A stretch of DNA of 64,000 nucleotides. Source: Neisseria sicca (GTDB taxonomy: Bacteria > Pseudomonadota > Gammaproteobacteria > Burkholderiales > Neisseriaceae). The notes beneath the pieces were generated by a model that did no database searches, was not told where the DNA came from, and saw nothing but the letters and a program-made list of their open reading frames with translations. The DNA lies in contig NZ_POXG01000004.1 in NCBI RefSeq assembly GCF_003044565.1, positions 62,001-126,000 of the forward strand, written 5' to 3'. The position numbers were made by a program, and so were the translations under genes. Below, in pieces: positions 40,526 to 51,808 of this stretch (within the stretch, counting starts at the first letter, position 1; each line of letters starts with the position of its first letter).

Positions 40526-40870
40526 ATGCACACCATACGCGCCTTGCTCGTCCTGCTCGGCTGCCTCGCGCTCGGCGAAACCGCCGCCTATCTTACGGGC
40601 ATCAAATTGCCCGGCAGCATTATCGGCATGGGCATTTTGTTTGCCATGCTTCAGGCGGGGTGGGTGAAAGCCGAGTGGTTGCAACAGCTTACCGACGCGC
40701 TGATGTCAAACCTGACGCTTTTTCTCGTGCCGCCTTGCGTCGCCGTCATCAGCTATTTGGATTTGATTGCCGACAGTTGGCTGTCGATACTCGTCTCCGC
40801 CGCCGCCAGTACCGTGTGCGTCCTGTTGGTTACGGGCAAGGTGCACCAATGGATACGGGAGAAAATCTGA
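40526..40870 (+). CDS. CidA/LrgA family holin-like protein
   Basis: The 114-residue product has four hydrophobic segments and the family motif LPGSIIGMGILFAML, followed by NLTLFLVPPCVAVISYLDLI. CidA/LrgA proteins work with an LrgB/CidB partner in the inner membrane. They influence murein hydrolase export, lysis and overflow metabolism. AGAGGAAACCC is the ribosome-binding site. The stop overlaps the next start (TGATG), so the pair is translationally coupled. Confidence 0.9.
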   Translation: MHTIRALLVLLGCLALGETAAYLTGIKLPGSIIGMGILFAMLQAGWVKAEWLQQLTDALMSNLTLFLVPPCVAVISYLDLIADSWLSILVSAAASTVCVLLVTGKVHQWIREKI

Positions 40871-41571
40871 TGGACGGCATCCTTTCCCTGTGGCAGCAGC
40901 CCAGCGTTTTGCTTTTCCTGACGCTGGCGGTTTACGCGTTGGCACTCATCCTGCGCGCACGGACGGGCTACCTGCTGCTCAACCCCGTCTTAATCAGTAC
41001 CGTTACCCTGATTGCCTACCTCAAAATCCTCGACATCGACTACGCCGTGTACCACGATGCCGCGCAGTTTATCGACTTCTGGCTCAAACCCGCCGTCGTC
41101 GCACTTGCCGTCCCGCTCTATCAAAACCGTCAAAAAATCTTCAGCCAGTGGCTGCCCGTCATCGTCTCGCAGCTCGCCGGCAGCGTTACCGGCATCATCA
41201 CAGGCATGTATTTCTCCAAATGGCTGGGCGCGGAACGCGAAGTCATCCTCTCGCTCGCCGCCAAATCCGTGACCAACCCCATCGCCATTGAAATCACCCG
41301 CACCATAGGCGGCATCCCCGCCATCACCGCCGCAACCGTCATCGTCGCCGGACTGGTCGGGCAGATAGCCGGTTATACCGTACTTAAAAACACCGTCGTC
41401 ATGCTCTCGTCGGTCGGCATGTCGCTCGGCACCGCCTCACACGCCATGGGCATCGCCGCCTCGCTCGAACGCAGCCGGCGCATGGCGGCATACGCAGGGC
41501 TGGGGTTGACCCTCAACGGCGTACTGACCGCTGCCATCGCCCCGATTATCATCCCCGTATTAGGATTCTGA
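40870..41571 (+). CDS. LrgB/CidB family protein
   Basis: The 233-residue product is a polytopic membrane protein with the LrgB signatures LLNPVLISTVTLIAYL, FLWLKPAVVALAVPLY-like FWLKPAVVALAVPLYQN, and LAAKSVTNPIAIEITRTIGGIPAITAATVI and GTASHAMGIAAS. ATG 40870 overlaps the upstream stop and has GGGAGAAA eight bases before it; ATG 40849 is possible but overlaps more. It forms a two-gene unit with the LrgA-like gene. Confidence 0.92.
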   Translation: MDGILSLWQQPSVLLFLTLAVYALALILRARTGYLLLNPVLISTVTLIAYLKILDIDYAVYHDAAQFIDFWLKPAVVALAVPLYQNRQKIFSQWLPVIVSQLAGSVTGIITGMYFSKWLGAEREVILSLAAKSVTNPIAIEITRTIGGIPAITAATVIVAGLVGQIAGYTVLKNTVVMLSSVGMSLGTASHAMGIAASLERSRRMAAYAGLGLTLNGVLTAAIAPIIIPVLGF

Positions 41572-41575
41572 ACAC

Positions 41576-41616
41576 TTTTCAGACGACCCCGATGAACCAA
41601 AAGGTCGTCTGAAAAC
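41576..41616. other. Outward DUS pair between lrgB and argJ
   Basis: TTTTCAGACGACC and GGTCGTCTGAAAA are separated by CCGATGAACCAAAA. The pair has the opposite order to the usual terminators. It can still fold, but the T-run is lacking. Confidence 0.6.
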
Positions 41617-41652
41617 CAAATCAACAACAACCCCAAACAAAGGAGCAGCAAA

Positions 41653-42873
41653 ATGGCAGTCAACCTCACAGAAAAAACCGCAGACCAACTGCTGAACATC
41701 GACGGCATCCAACTCTTCACCGCCCGCGCAGGCATCAAACAAACCGACCGCGCCGACCTGACCCTAATGGTACTTTCCGGCGGCAACACCGTCGGTGCCG
41801 TGTTTACCACCAACCGCTTCTGCGCCGCCCCCGTCCACATCGCCAAATCACACCTCTTCGACGAAGACGGCGTGCGCGCCATCATCATCAACACCGGCAA
41901 CGCCAACGCAGGCACAGGCGCACAAGGCAGAATCGACGCCATCGAAACCTGCGCCGCCACCGCCGTACAAACCGGCTGCAAACCCTCGCAAGTCCTTCCC
42001 TTCTCCACAGGCGTCATCCTCGAACCGCTGCCCGTCTATAAAATCGTCGCCGCCCTGCCCAAAATGCAACCCGCAGACTGGGCAGACGCCGCACGCGCCA
42101 TCATGACCACTGACACCGTGCCCAAATCCGCCTCGCGCGAAGGCAGCGTCGGCGAAAAACACACCGTCCGCGCCACCGGCATCGCCAAAGGCTCCGGCAT
42201 GATCCATCCCAACATGGCGACCATGCTCTCCTTCATCGCCACCGATGCCAAAGTTTCCCAACCCATCCTCCAACTGATGACCCAAGAAATCGCCGACGAA
42301 ACCTTCAACACCATCACCGTTGACGGCGACACCAGCACCAACGACAGCTTCGTCATCATCGCCACCGGCAAAAACAGCCAAAGCGAAATCGACAACATCG
42401 CCGACCCGCGCTACAAACAGCTCAAAGACCTGCTCGGCAGCCTCGCCCTCGAACTCGCCCAAGCCATCGTCCGCGACGGCGAAGGCGCGACCAAATTCAT
42501 CACCGTCCGCGTCGAAAACGCCAAAACCCGCGACGAAGCCCGCCAAGTCGCCTACGCCGTCGCCCACTCGCCCCTCGTTAAAACCGCCTTCTTCGCCTCC
42601 GACCCCAACCTCGGCAGACTGCTCGCCGCCATCGGTTACGCAGGCATCGTCGATTTGGATGCTGACGCCCTCGAAATGTATCTGGACGACGTATTAGTCG
42701 CCGAAAACGGCGGCCGCGCCGCAAGCTACACCGAAGAACAAGGACAGGCAGTGATGGCGAAAGACGAAATCACCGTCCGCATCAAACTCCACCGCGGACA
42801 AGCCGCCGCCACCGTCTATACCTGCGACCTGTCGCACGACTACGTCTCCATCAACGCAGACTACCGCTCGTAA
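41653..42873 (+). CDS. argJ: Bifunctional ornithine acetyltransferase / N-acetylglutamate synthase
   Basis: ArgJ transfers acetyl from N-acetylornithine to glutamate, recycling acetyl in arginine synthesis. Some forms also acetylate glutamate from acetyl-CoA. The 406-residue precursor cuts itself at the conserved ATML site (SGMIHPNMATMLSFI), making Thr190 the nucleophile. The C-terminus ends DYVSINADYRS, typical of the family. AAAGGAGCAGCAAA precedes ATG 41653. Codons are strikingly C-rich compared with neighbours. Bifunctionality is known for the gonococcal enzyme and is inferred here. Confidence 0.96.
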   Translation: MAVNLTEKTADQLLNIDGIQLFTARAGIKQTDRADLTLMVLSGGNTVGAVFTTNRFCAAPVHIAKSHLFDEDGVRAIIINTGNANAGTGAQGRIDAIETCAATAVQTGCKPSQVLPFSTGVILEPLPVYKIVAALPKMQPADWADAARAIMTTDTVPKSASREGSVGEKHTVRATGIAKGSGMIHPNMATMLSFIATDAKVSQPILQLMTQEIADETFNTITVDGDTSTNDSFVIIATGKNSQSEIDNIADPRYKQLKDLLGSLALELAQAIVRDGEGATKFITVRVENAKTRDEARQVAYAVAHSPLVKTAFFASDPNLGRLLAAIGYAGIVDLDADALEMYLDDVLVAENGGRAASYTEEQGQAVMAKDEITVRIKLHRGQAAATVYTCDLSHDYVSINADYRS

Positions 42874-43126
42874 GGGCAGGTTGTAAGGTTGGGTTTTCAG
42901 ACGACCTAGTGCGTCGGAAATCCAATCCACAGGCAAATTGTAGCGTGGGCTATGCCCATGAAAATATGAAAGGTCGTCTGAAACCTGTACGCAGGCTTTC
43001 AGACGACCTTTGCTTTCCAAAAAACAATCCGTGGGCAAAGCCCACGCTACGGTTGGCTTTCAACCTGTAATGCGGGCTTTTCCGCGAAAACAGCCCATCA
43101 ATTAAACAAAAATTCCCCATGCCGTC

Positions 43127-43146
43127 ATTCCCGCGCAGGCGGGAAT
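43127..43146. repeat. dRS3 repeat
   Basis: The 20-base ATTCCCGCGCAGGCGGGAAT fits the neisserial dRS3 consensus (ATTCCC, eight bases, GGGAAT). Such sites are known insertion points for neisserial filamentous prophages. Confidence 0.85.
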
Positions 43147-43406
43147 CCATTTTTGAATTTCAGCAACCGTTTTTAAAACACCTGTTTTTTAGTCTTATAG
43201 AGTAGCGTGGGCTTTGCCCATGTATGTGCAGCGGAAGAAGTAGCCGTTGAAATTGGTTTTTATGTTTTCTCTATCGCCCGTAGAGCATGGTTTTTAGACG
43301 ACCTTGTGCGTCAGTAATCCCAGTTTTTTCAAAAGCAACCCGTGGGCAAGCCCACGGCTACGGTTAGTTGTTTTTAAAACCCACCGTCGCTTAGCGTTTC
43401 CAATGG

Positions 43407-43426
43407 ATTCCCGCCTGTGCGGGAAT
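43407..43426. repeat. dRS3 repeat, inverted copy
   Basis: ATTCCCGCCTGTGCGGGAAT is the inverse of the copy at 43127 with one change in the core. Flanks also match in inverse (CCGTC...CCATT versus AATGG...GACGG). Confidence 0.85.
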
Positions 43427-43574
43427 GACGGAATGTAATCTTTATCATCATCTCGCGCGTGCCTCGTCCCCAAAACACCTCCGCTGAAAAAAATGCAAAA
43501 AGGTCGTCTGAAAACCCTGTTTCCAAGTTTTCAGACGACCTTTCCTAATTACAGCAATCAATGCTGAATCGGCT

Positions 43575-46232
<2,658 letters not shown>

Positions 46233-46283
46233 TTAGGAAAAATAAAGGATGGATTATAGCAGGTTGTCGTTAGGTCGGTTTGA

Positions 46284-46326
46284 CAAAGGTCGTCTGAAAA
46301 CAGAACGGTATTTTCAGATGACCTCG
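46284..46326. other. Imperfect DUS pair between divergent leuS and dnaJ
   Basis: AAAGGTCGTCTGAAAA is matched by TTTTCAGATGACCT, in which one base breaks the second uptake sequence. It lies between divergent promoters, not at a gene end. Confidence 0.55.
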
Positions 46327-46404
46327 CATTCAGACACTTGAGTTTTCCCTACCCCACCCATATATCCGGTCTAGTTTTTACACATATCAACAACCATTAC
46401 TATC

Positions 46405-47541
46405 ATGAGCAACCAAGATTTTTATGCAACACTCGGCGTGGCGCGCGGTGCGAGCGACGACGAAATCAAAAAAGCCTACCGTAAGCTGGCGATGAAATAC
46501 CATCCCGACCGCAATCCCGACAACAAAGAAGCGGAAGAGAAATTTAAAGAAGTTCAAAAAGCCTACGACACCTTGTCCGACAAAGAAAAACGCGCCATGT
46601 ACGACCAATACGGCCATGCCGCGTTTGAGCAGGGCATGGGCGGCGGTGCGGGCGGATTCGGTGGTTTTGGCGGGTTCGGCGGCGCACAAGGCTTCGACTT
46701 CTCCGACATCTTCAGCCAAATGTTCGGCGGAGGCGGGGGCGGCGGCCGTCAGCAAAACTATCAAGGCGCGGATTTGCAGGTCGGCGTGGAAATCACGTTG
46801 GAAGATGCCGCCAAAGGCATCAAAAAACGCATCAACATCCCGACCTACGAAGAATGCGATGTCTGCCACGGCAGCGGCGCGAAACCCGGTACGTCCGCAT
46901 CAACTTGTTCGACCTGTCACGGCTCCGGCACGGTACACGTCCGCCAAGCCATTTTCCAAATGCAGCAGACTTGTCCGACCTGTCACGGCACAGGCAAGGA
47001 AATCAAAGACCCGTGCGTCAAATGTCGTGGCGAAGGCCGCACCAAAACCAGCAAAACCGTTGAAGTCAACATTCCCGCCGGCATCGACGACGGTCAACGC
47101 ATCCGCTTGAGCGGCGAAGGCGAACCGGGTACGCACGGCGCGCCCGCAGGCGATTTGTACGTCAACGTCCGCGTCAAAGAACACAAAATCTTCGAGCGCA
47201 ACGGCTTGGATTTGCATTGCGAGTTGCCTATCAGTTTCGCCGTCGCAGCCTTGGGTGGCGAAGTCGAAGTCCCGACCTTGGACGGCAAAGTCAAACTGAG
47301 CATCCCGAAAGAAACGCAAACCGGCCGCCGTATGCGCGTCAAAGGTAAAGGCATCAAATCCCTGCGCTCCAGCGCGACGGGCGATTTGTACTGCCACGTT
47401 TTGGTGGAAACGCCGGTCAACCTGACCGACCGCCAGAAAGAGTTGTTGGAAGAGTTTGAAAAAATCTCCACCGGCCTCGACCGCAGCCAAACCCCGCGCA
47501 AAAAATCGTTCTGGGACAAAGTGGGCGATTTGTTTGACTGA
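46405..47541 (+). CDS. dnaJ: Chaperone DnaJ (Hsp40)
   Basis: DnaJ delivers unfolded proteins to DnaK and stimulates its ATPase. The 378-residue product has the J-domain (residues 1-70, HPD at 33-35). A Gly/Phe-rich region (about 75-115) follows, then four CxxCxGxG zinc motifs ([32 protein letters not shown]), then the C-terminal substrate domain. No dnaK lies next to it here. A DUS hairpin terminator follows 20 bases after the stop. Confidence 0.97.
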   Translation: MSNQDFYATLGVARGASDDEIKKAYRKLAMKYHPDRNPDNKEAEEKFKEVQKAYDTLSDKEKRAMYDQYGHAAFEQGMGGGAGGFGGFGGFGGAQGFDFSDIFSQMFGGGGGGGRQQNYQGADLQVGVEITLEDAAKGIKKRINIPTYEECDVCHGSGAKPGTSASTCSTCHGSGTVHVRQAIFQMQQTCPTCHGTGKEIKDPCVKCRGEGRTKTSKTVEVNIPAGIDDGQRIRLSGEGEPGTHGAPAGDLYVNVRVKEHKIFERNGLDLHCELPISFAVAALGGEVEVPTLDGKVKLSIPKETQTGRRMRVKGKGIKSLRSSATGDLYCHVLVETPVNLTDRQKELLEEFEKISTGLDRSQTPRKKSFWDKVGDLFD

Positions 47542-47560
47542 TTCGGGTTTGAAAACAGCA

Positions 47561-47606
47561 AAAGGTCGTCTGAAAGCTGATGTTGTCGGCTTTCAGACGA
47601 CCTTTT
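47561..47606 (+). terminator. DUS-pair terminator after dnaJ
   Basis: AAAGGTCGTCTGAAAGC and GCTTTCAGACGACCTTTT form a 16-base stem around TGATGTTGTCG, followed by TTTTC. Confidence 0.85.
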
Positions 47607-47671
47607 CATCTGTCTGCAAGGCTTTCCCGCTATAATTCCCGCTTTCGCTATTTTCAGACGACCTCTTTTCT

Positions 47672-49687
47672 ATGAAATCCTATCCCGATTCCTATCTCCA
47701 TTTCGAAAACCTCGATGCCCCCGAAACGCAAAACTTCGCCGCTGAAGCGCATGCCGAAACGCGCGCTCATTTTTTGGAAAACGATAAGGCGCGCGCGCTG
47801 TCGGACGGGATTTTGGCGCAGATGCAGGACACGCGGCAGATTCCGTTTTGTCAGGAACACCGCGCGCGGATGTACCATTTCCATCAGGATGCGGAGCATC
47901 CGAAGGGCGTGTACCGCGTGTGTACGGCGGCGACCTATCGTTCGGGCTATCCTGAGTGGAAAATCTTGTTTTCAGTGGCGGATTTCGACGAACTGCTCGG
48001 CGACGATGTGTATTTGGGAGGGGTGTCGCACTTGGTGGAGCAGCCCAACCGCGCGCTGTTGACTTTAAGCAAATCGGGCGGCGATACGGCTTATACGCTG
48101 GAAGTGGATTTGGAGGCGGGCGGGCTGGTCGAGGGCGGTTTTCATTTTCCGGCGGGGAAAAACCATGTGTCGTGGCGCGATGAAAACAGCGTGTGGGTGT
48201 GTCCGGCCTGGGACGAGCGGCAGTTGACCGAATCGGGCTATCCGCGCGAGGTGTGGCTGGTGGAGCGCGGCAAGAGTTTCGAGGAAAGCCTGCCGGTGTA
48301 CCAAATCGGCGAAGACGGGATGATGGTGAACGCGTGGCGTTACCTCGATCCGCAGGGTTCGCCGATTGATTTGATTGAAGCGTCGGACGGTTTTTACACC
48401 AAGACGTATTTGCAGGTGTCGTCTGAAGGCGAGGCGAAACCGTTGAACCTGCCCGCCGATTGCGACGTGGTCGGCTATTTGGCGGGGCATCTTTTGCTGA
48501 CGCTGCGCAAGGACTGGCATCGCGCGAACCAAAGCTATCCGAGCGGCGCGCTGGTGGCGGTGAAGCTGAATCGGGGCGAACTCGGGGCGGCGCAGCTTTT
48601 GTTTGCGCCCGATGAAACGCAGGCATTGGAAAGCGTGGAAACGACCAAGCGTTTTGTGGTGGCGAGCCTTTTGGAAAACGTACAGGGTCGTCTGAAAGCG
48701 TGGCGTTTTACTGATGGCAAATGGCAGGAGGCCGAGTTGCCGCGCCTGCCTTCAGGCGCGCTGGAAATGACCGACCAGCCTTGGGGCGGCGACGTGGTTT
48801 ACCTTGCCGCCAGCGATTTCACTACGCCGCTGACGCTGTTTGCGCTGGATTTGAACGTGATGGAACTGACCGTCATGCGCCGCCAGCCGCAGCAGTTTGT
48901 TTCAGACGACCTCGAAGTGCGGCAGTTTTGGGCGGTGTCGTCCGACGGCGAACGCATTCCTTATTTCCACGTCGGCAAAAACGCCGCGCCCGACACGCCG
49001 ACGCTGGTCTATGCCTACGGCGGTTTCGGCGTGCCCGAGCTGCCGCATTATCTGGGCAGTATCGGCAAATACTGGCTGGAAGAGGGCAACGCCTTCGTAT
49101 TGGCGAACATACGCGGCGGCGGCGAGTTCGGCCCGCGCTGGCATCAGGCGGCGCAGGGAATCAGCAAACACAAAAGCGTCGATGATTTGATTGCCGTCGT
49201 GCGCGATTTGTCCGAACGCGGCATGAGTTCGCCCAAACACATCGGTTTGCAGGGCGGCAGCAACGGCGGCCTGATTACCGCCGCCGCCTTCGTGCGCGAA
49301 CCGCAAAGCATCGGCGCGCTGGTGTGCGAAGTGCCGCTGACCGACATGATCCGCTATCCGCTGCTCTCCGCCGGCGCAAGCTGGACGGACGAATACGGCA
49401 ACCCGCAGAAATACGAAGTCTGCAAACGCTGGCTGGGCGAATTGTCGCCGTATCACAATCTTTCAGACGACGTGCCGTACCCGCCCGCGCTTATTACCAC
49501 CAGCCTGTCCGACGACCGCGTCCATCCCGCCCACGCGCTCAAGTTCTACGCCAAACTGCGCGAAACCTCCGCACAATCTTGGCTCTACGCTCCGGACGGC
49601 GGCGGCCATACCGGCAACGGCACGCAACGCGAAGCCGCCGACGAACTCGCCTGCGTGTTGCTGTTTTTGAAAGAATTTTTGGAGTAA
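47672..49687 (+). CDS. Prolyl oligopeptidase family serine peptidase (S9)
   Basis: The 671-residue product has an N-terminal beta-propeller part and a C-terminal alpha/beta-hydrolase domain. Catalytic residues are Ser530 in GLQGGSNGGLI, Asp614 or Asp615 in SDDRVHPAHALKF, and His646 in GGGHTGNG. The pattern YAYGGFGVPELPHY...GGGEFGPRWHQA is typical of S9A enzymes. It lacks a signal peptide and is probably cytoplasmic, cleaving short proline-containing peptides. The ATG follows a reverse DUS (TTTTCAGACGACCTCTTTTCT). Several uptake-like sites occur inside the coding sequence (near 48422, 48684, 48900 and 49461). Confidence 0.93.
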   Translation: MKSYPDSYLHFENLDAPETQNFAAEAHAETRAHFLENDKARALSDGILAQMQDTRQIPFCQEHRARMYHFHQDAEHPKGVYRVCTAATYRSGYPEWKILFSVADFDELLGDDVYLGGVSHLVEQPNRALLTLSKSGGDTAYTLEVDLEAGGLVEGGFHFPAGKNHVSWRDENSVWVCPAWDERQLTESGYPREVWLVERGKSFEESLPVYQIGEDGMMVNAWRYLDPQGSPIDLIEASDGFYTKTYLQVSSEGEAKPLNLPADCDVVGYLAGHLLLTLRKDWHRANQSYPSGALVAVKLNRGELGAAQLLFAPDETQALESVETTKRFVVASLLENVQGRLKAWRFTDGKWQEAELPRLPSGALEMTDQPWGGDVVYLAASDFTTPLTLFALDLNVMELTVMRRQPQQFVSDDLEVRQFWAVSSDGERIPYFHVGKNAAPDTPTLVYAYGGFGVPELPHYLGSIGKYWLEEGNAFVLANIRGGGEFGPRWHQAAQGISKHKSVDDLIAVVRDLSERGMSSPKHIGLQGGSNGGLITAAAFVREPQSIGALVCEVPLTDMIRYPLLSAGASWTDEYGNPQKYEVCKRWLGELSPYHNLSDDVPYPPALITTSLSDDRVHPAHALKFYAKLRETSAQSWLYAPDGGGHTGNGTQREAADELACVLLFLKEFLE

Positions 49688-49720
49688 GGGTAGGGGGCGA
49701 CACTGCCGCCGCGAATGAAA

Positions 49721-49764
49721 AAAGGTCGTCTGAAAACCGGAATTTCAGTTTTCAGACGACCTTT
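49721..49764 (+). terminator. DUS-pair terminator after the S9 peptidase gene
   Basis: AAAGGTCGTCTGAAAAC and GTTTTCAGACGACCTTT form a strong hairpin around CGGAATTTCA. Confidence 0.85.
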
Positions 49765-49807
49765 CTGCTTATTAACTCATTGATGTTAAATAAAAACAAA
49801 TTCCCGC

Positions 49808-49837
49808 TTGTAGGTTAAAATCAGGCTATGCTAATAT
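49808..49837 (+). promoter_or_regulatory. Possible acpP promoter
   Basis: TTGTAG and TAATAT are separated by 18 bases, about 135 bases before the acpP ATG. A second candidate -10 (TTAGAAT near 49871) lies closer. Either is plausible for this strongly expressed gene; neither is certain. Confidence 0.4.
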
Positions 49838-49973
49838 GCACAACAACAGGTTTTTCCAGAATAATCTGTGTTAGAATGCAGACTTAGATGGAAAACTCTA
49901 TCCGGACTCGGTACAATACCGACGAATTTATTTCTCTTAAACAACCCGCCGCAAGGCAAAAGGAACGACTGAT

Positions 49974-50210
49974 ATGTCAAACATCGAACAACAAGTTAAG
50001 AAAATTGTTGCTGAACAACTGGGCGTAAACGAAGCCGAAGTCAAAAATGAATCTTCCTTCCAAGACGACCTGGGCGCAGATTCTTTGGACACCGTAGAAT
50101 TGGTTATGGCTTTGGAAGAAGCTTTCGGTTGCGAAATCCCTGATGAAGAAGCCGAAAAAATCACTACCGTACAACTGGCTATCGACTACATCAACGCCCA
50201 CAACGGCTAA
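49974..50210 (+). CDS. acpP: Acyl carrier protein
   Basis: ACP carries growing acyl chains on a 4'-phosphopantetheine arm through fatty-acid and lipid A synthesis. The 78-residue acidic product has the prosthetic-group Ser37 in [34 protein letters not shown] precedes the ATG. It is directly upstream of fabF, the conserved acpP-fabF order. Codon choice is the highly biased kind expected of an abundant protein. Confidence 0.97.
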   Translation: MSNIEQQVKKIVAEQLGVNEAEVKNESSFQDDLGADSLDTVELVMALEEAFGCEIPDEEAEKITTVQLAIDYINAHNG

Positions 50211-50230
50211 TCGGTCGCACCAAACATCCC

Positions 50231-50264
50231 CAGCCTCTGCTGCGTTAGCGCAATAGAGGCTGTT
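50231..50264 (+). terminator. Hairpin between acpP and fabF
   Basis: CAGCCTCT and AGAGGCTG pair around a GCTGCGTTAGCGCAAT loop that can itself fold. Only TT follows, so it is a weak or partial terminator that may set the acpP to fabF expression ratio. Confidence 0.5.
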
Positions 50265-50291
50265 ACCTTATATATGTGGGGCAAAATCCGT

Positions 50292-50297
50292 TATAAT
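50292..50297 (+). promoter_or_regulatory. Candidate fabF -10 box
   Basis: A perfect TATAAT lies about 90 bases before the fabF ATG, after the acpP hairpin. The -35 region is poor, so this is tentative. Confidence 0.4.
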
Positions 50298-50334
50298 AGC
50301 CGCCCGGAATCCGATTCCGAACCGCTTTTTCATT

Positions 50335-50346
50335 TTCAGACGGCAT
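50335..50346 (-). other. Uptake sequence of the meningococcal/gonococcal dialect (AT-DUS)
   Basis: TTCAGACGGCAT is the exact complement of ATGCCGTCTGAA, the 12-mer favoured by N. meningitidis and N. gonorrhoeae. Nearly all other sites in the window are AGGTCGTCTGAA. It lies in the fabF leader. Confidence 0.8.
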
Positions 50347-50384
50347 CTTGCCGCATCCCACCGAAAACCAACAGCGAGATTATC

Positions 50385-51632
50385 ATGAGTCAGAGAAGAG
50401 TAGTCATCACAGGCCTCGGCCAAGTATCACCGGTCGGCAACGACGTCGCCACCGCATGGAGCAACCTGCTCGCAGGCAAAAGCGGCATCGGCCGGATTAC
50501 CCGCTTTGACGCATCCGACATCAACAGCCAAATCGCCGGCGAAGTGCGCGATTTCGATATTGGTCAATACATCAGCGCGAAAGAAGCTCGCCGCATGGAC
50601 GTATTCATCCACTACGGCATCGCCGCCGCGCTGCAAGCCATCAACGATGCCGGTTTGGACGAATTAGAAAGCCTCGATAAAGACCGTGTCGGCGTGAACA
50701 TCGGTTCCGGCATCGGCGGTCTGCCCAGCATCGAAGCCACCGGCAAAGCCGTTATCGAAGGCGGCGCGCGTAAAATCAATCCTTTCTTCATTCCCGGTTC
50801 GCTGATTAACCTGATTGCGGGTCATGTAACCATCCTCAAAGGCTACCGCGGCCCCAGCTACGGCATGGTTTCCGCCTGTACCACCGGCGCGCACTCCATC
50901 GGCGACTCCGCCCGACTGATTAAATACGGCGACGCGGACGTGATGATTGCAGGCGGTGCCGAAGGCGCGATCAGCACTTTGGGCGTCGGCGGCTTCGCTG
51001 CGATGAAAGCCCTCTCCACCCGCAACGACGACCCCGCCACCGCTTCCCGTCCGTGGGACAAAGGCCGCGACGGCTTCGTTATCGGCGAAGGCGCGGGCGT
51101 GCTGGTGTTGGAAGAATTGGAACACGCCAAAAAACGCGGTGCGAAAATTTACGCCGAAATCGTCGGCTTCGGCATGAGTTCCGATGCTTACCACATTACT
51201 GCTCCGAACGAAGAAGGCCCTGCGTTGGCGGTTACCCGCGCGCTGAAAGATGCCGGACTGAATCCCGAAGACGTCGATTACGTCAACGCTCACGGCACGT
51301 CCACTCCGCTGGGCGATGCCAACGAAACCAAAGCGCTCAAGCGCGCACTGGGCGACCATGCCCGTAAAGTTATCGTCAACTCCACCAAATCCATGACCGG
51401 CCATTTGCTCGGAGCGGCAGGCGGCGTGGAAGCGCTGTACAGCGTGTTGGCGGTACATGAGCAAAAATCCCCGCCGACCATCAACATCTTCGAACAAGAC
51501 ATCGAAGCGGGCTGCGATTTGGATTACTGCCCCAACGAAGCGCGCGACGCGAAAATCGACGTTGCCATCTCCAACTCTTTCGGCTTCGGCGGCACCAACG
51601 GTACGCTGGTGTTCAAACGTTTCAAAGACTGA
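50385..51632 (+). CDS. fabF: 3-oxoacyl-ACP synthase II
   Basis: FabF (KAS II) extends acyl-ACP with malonyl-ACP and is needed for normal unsaturated fatty-acid length. The 415-residue thiolase-fold product has catalytic Cys165 (MVSACTTGAHSIG), His303 (NAHGTSTPLGD) and His340 (KSMTGHLLGAAGG). I chose ATG 50385 (MSQRRVVITGLGQVSPVGND); the ORF extends 37 codons upstream through the leader, which is not conserved in the family. It follows acpP and is convergent with parB. Confidence 0.96.
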   Translation: MSQRRVVITGLGQVSPVGNDVATAWSNLLAGKSGIGRITRFDASDINSQIAGEVRDFDIGQYISAKEARRMDVFIHYGIAAALQAINDAGLDELESLDKDRVGVNIGSGIGGLPSIEATGKAVIEGGARKINPFFIPGSLINLIAGHVTILKGYRGPSYGMVSACTTGAHSIGDSARLIKYGDADVMIAGGAEGAISTLGVGGFAAMKALSTRNDDPATASRPWDKGRDGFVIGEGAGVLVLEELEHAKKRGAKIYAEIVGFGMSSDAYHITAPNEEGPALAVTRALKDAGLNPEDVDYVNAHGTSTPLGDANETKALKRALGDHARKVIVNSTKSMTGHLLGAAGGVEALYSVLAVHEQKSPPTINIFEQDIEAGCDLDYCPNEARDAKIDVAISNSFGFGGTNGTLVFKRFKD

Positions 51633-51656
51633 TTGAAGCGGTTTGAGACAAGACCA

Positions 51657-51704
51657 AAGGTCGTCTGAAAACCTGAAACAAGGGTTTTCAGACGACCTTT
51701 TTTA
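51657..51704. terminator. DUS-pair terminator between fabF and parB
   Basis: AAGGTCGTCTGAAAACC and GGTTTTCAGACGACCTT form a long stem with a TGAAACAAG loop and run into TTTTTT. It serves the convergent genes on both sides. Confidence 0.85.
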
Positions 51705-51808
51705 TCATGTTAAACATTGTCTGCATTGAAAAAGCCGGGTTTCGCATCATGCAAAACACGGCTTGAAAAGTGGTCGAAAAGGCTTTTGGTCGATATCTGA
51801 TTTTCGTC

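Larger units (their letters stand above)
42874..43574. repeat. Gene-free repeat spacer between argJ and leuS
   Basis: It holds a reverse DUS at 42896-42907, DUS hairpins at 42970-43012 and 43499-43543, and several GTAGCGTGGGCTTTGCCCA repeats or their inverse (about 42940, 43031, 43203, 43343). It also has two inverted dRS3 repeats. The last hairpin follows leuS (minus strand) and probably terminates it. Confidence 0.75.
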
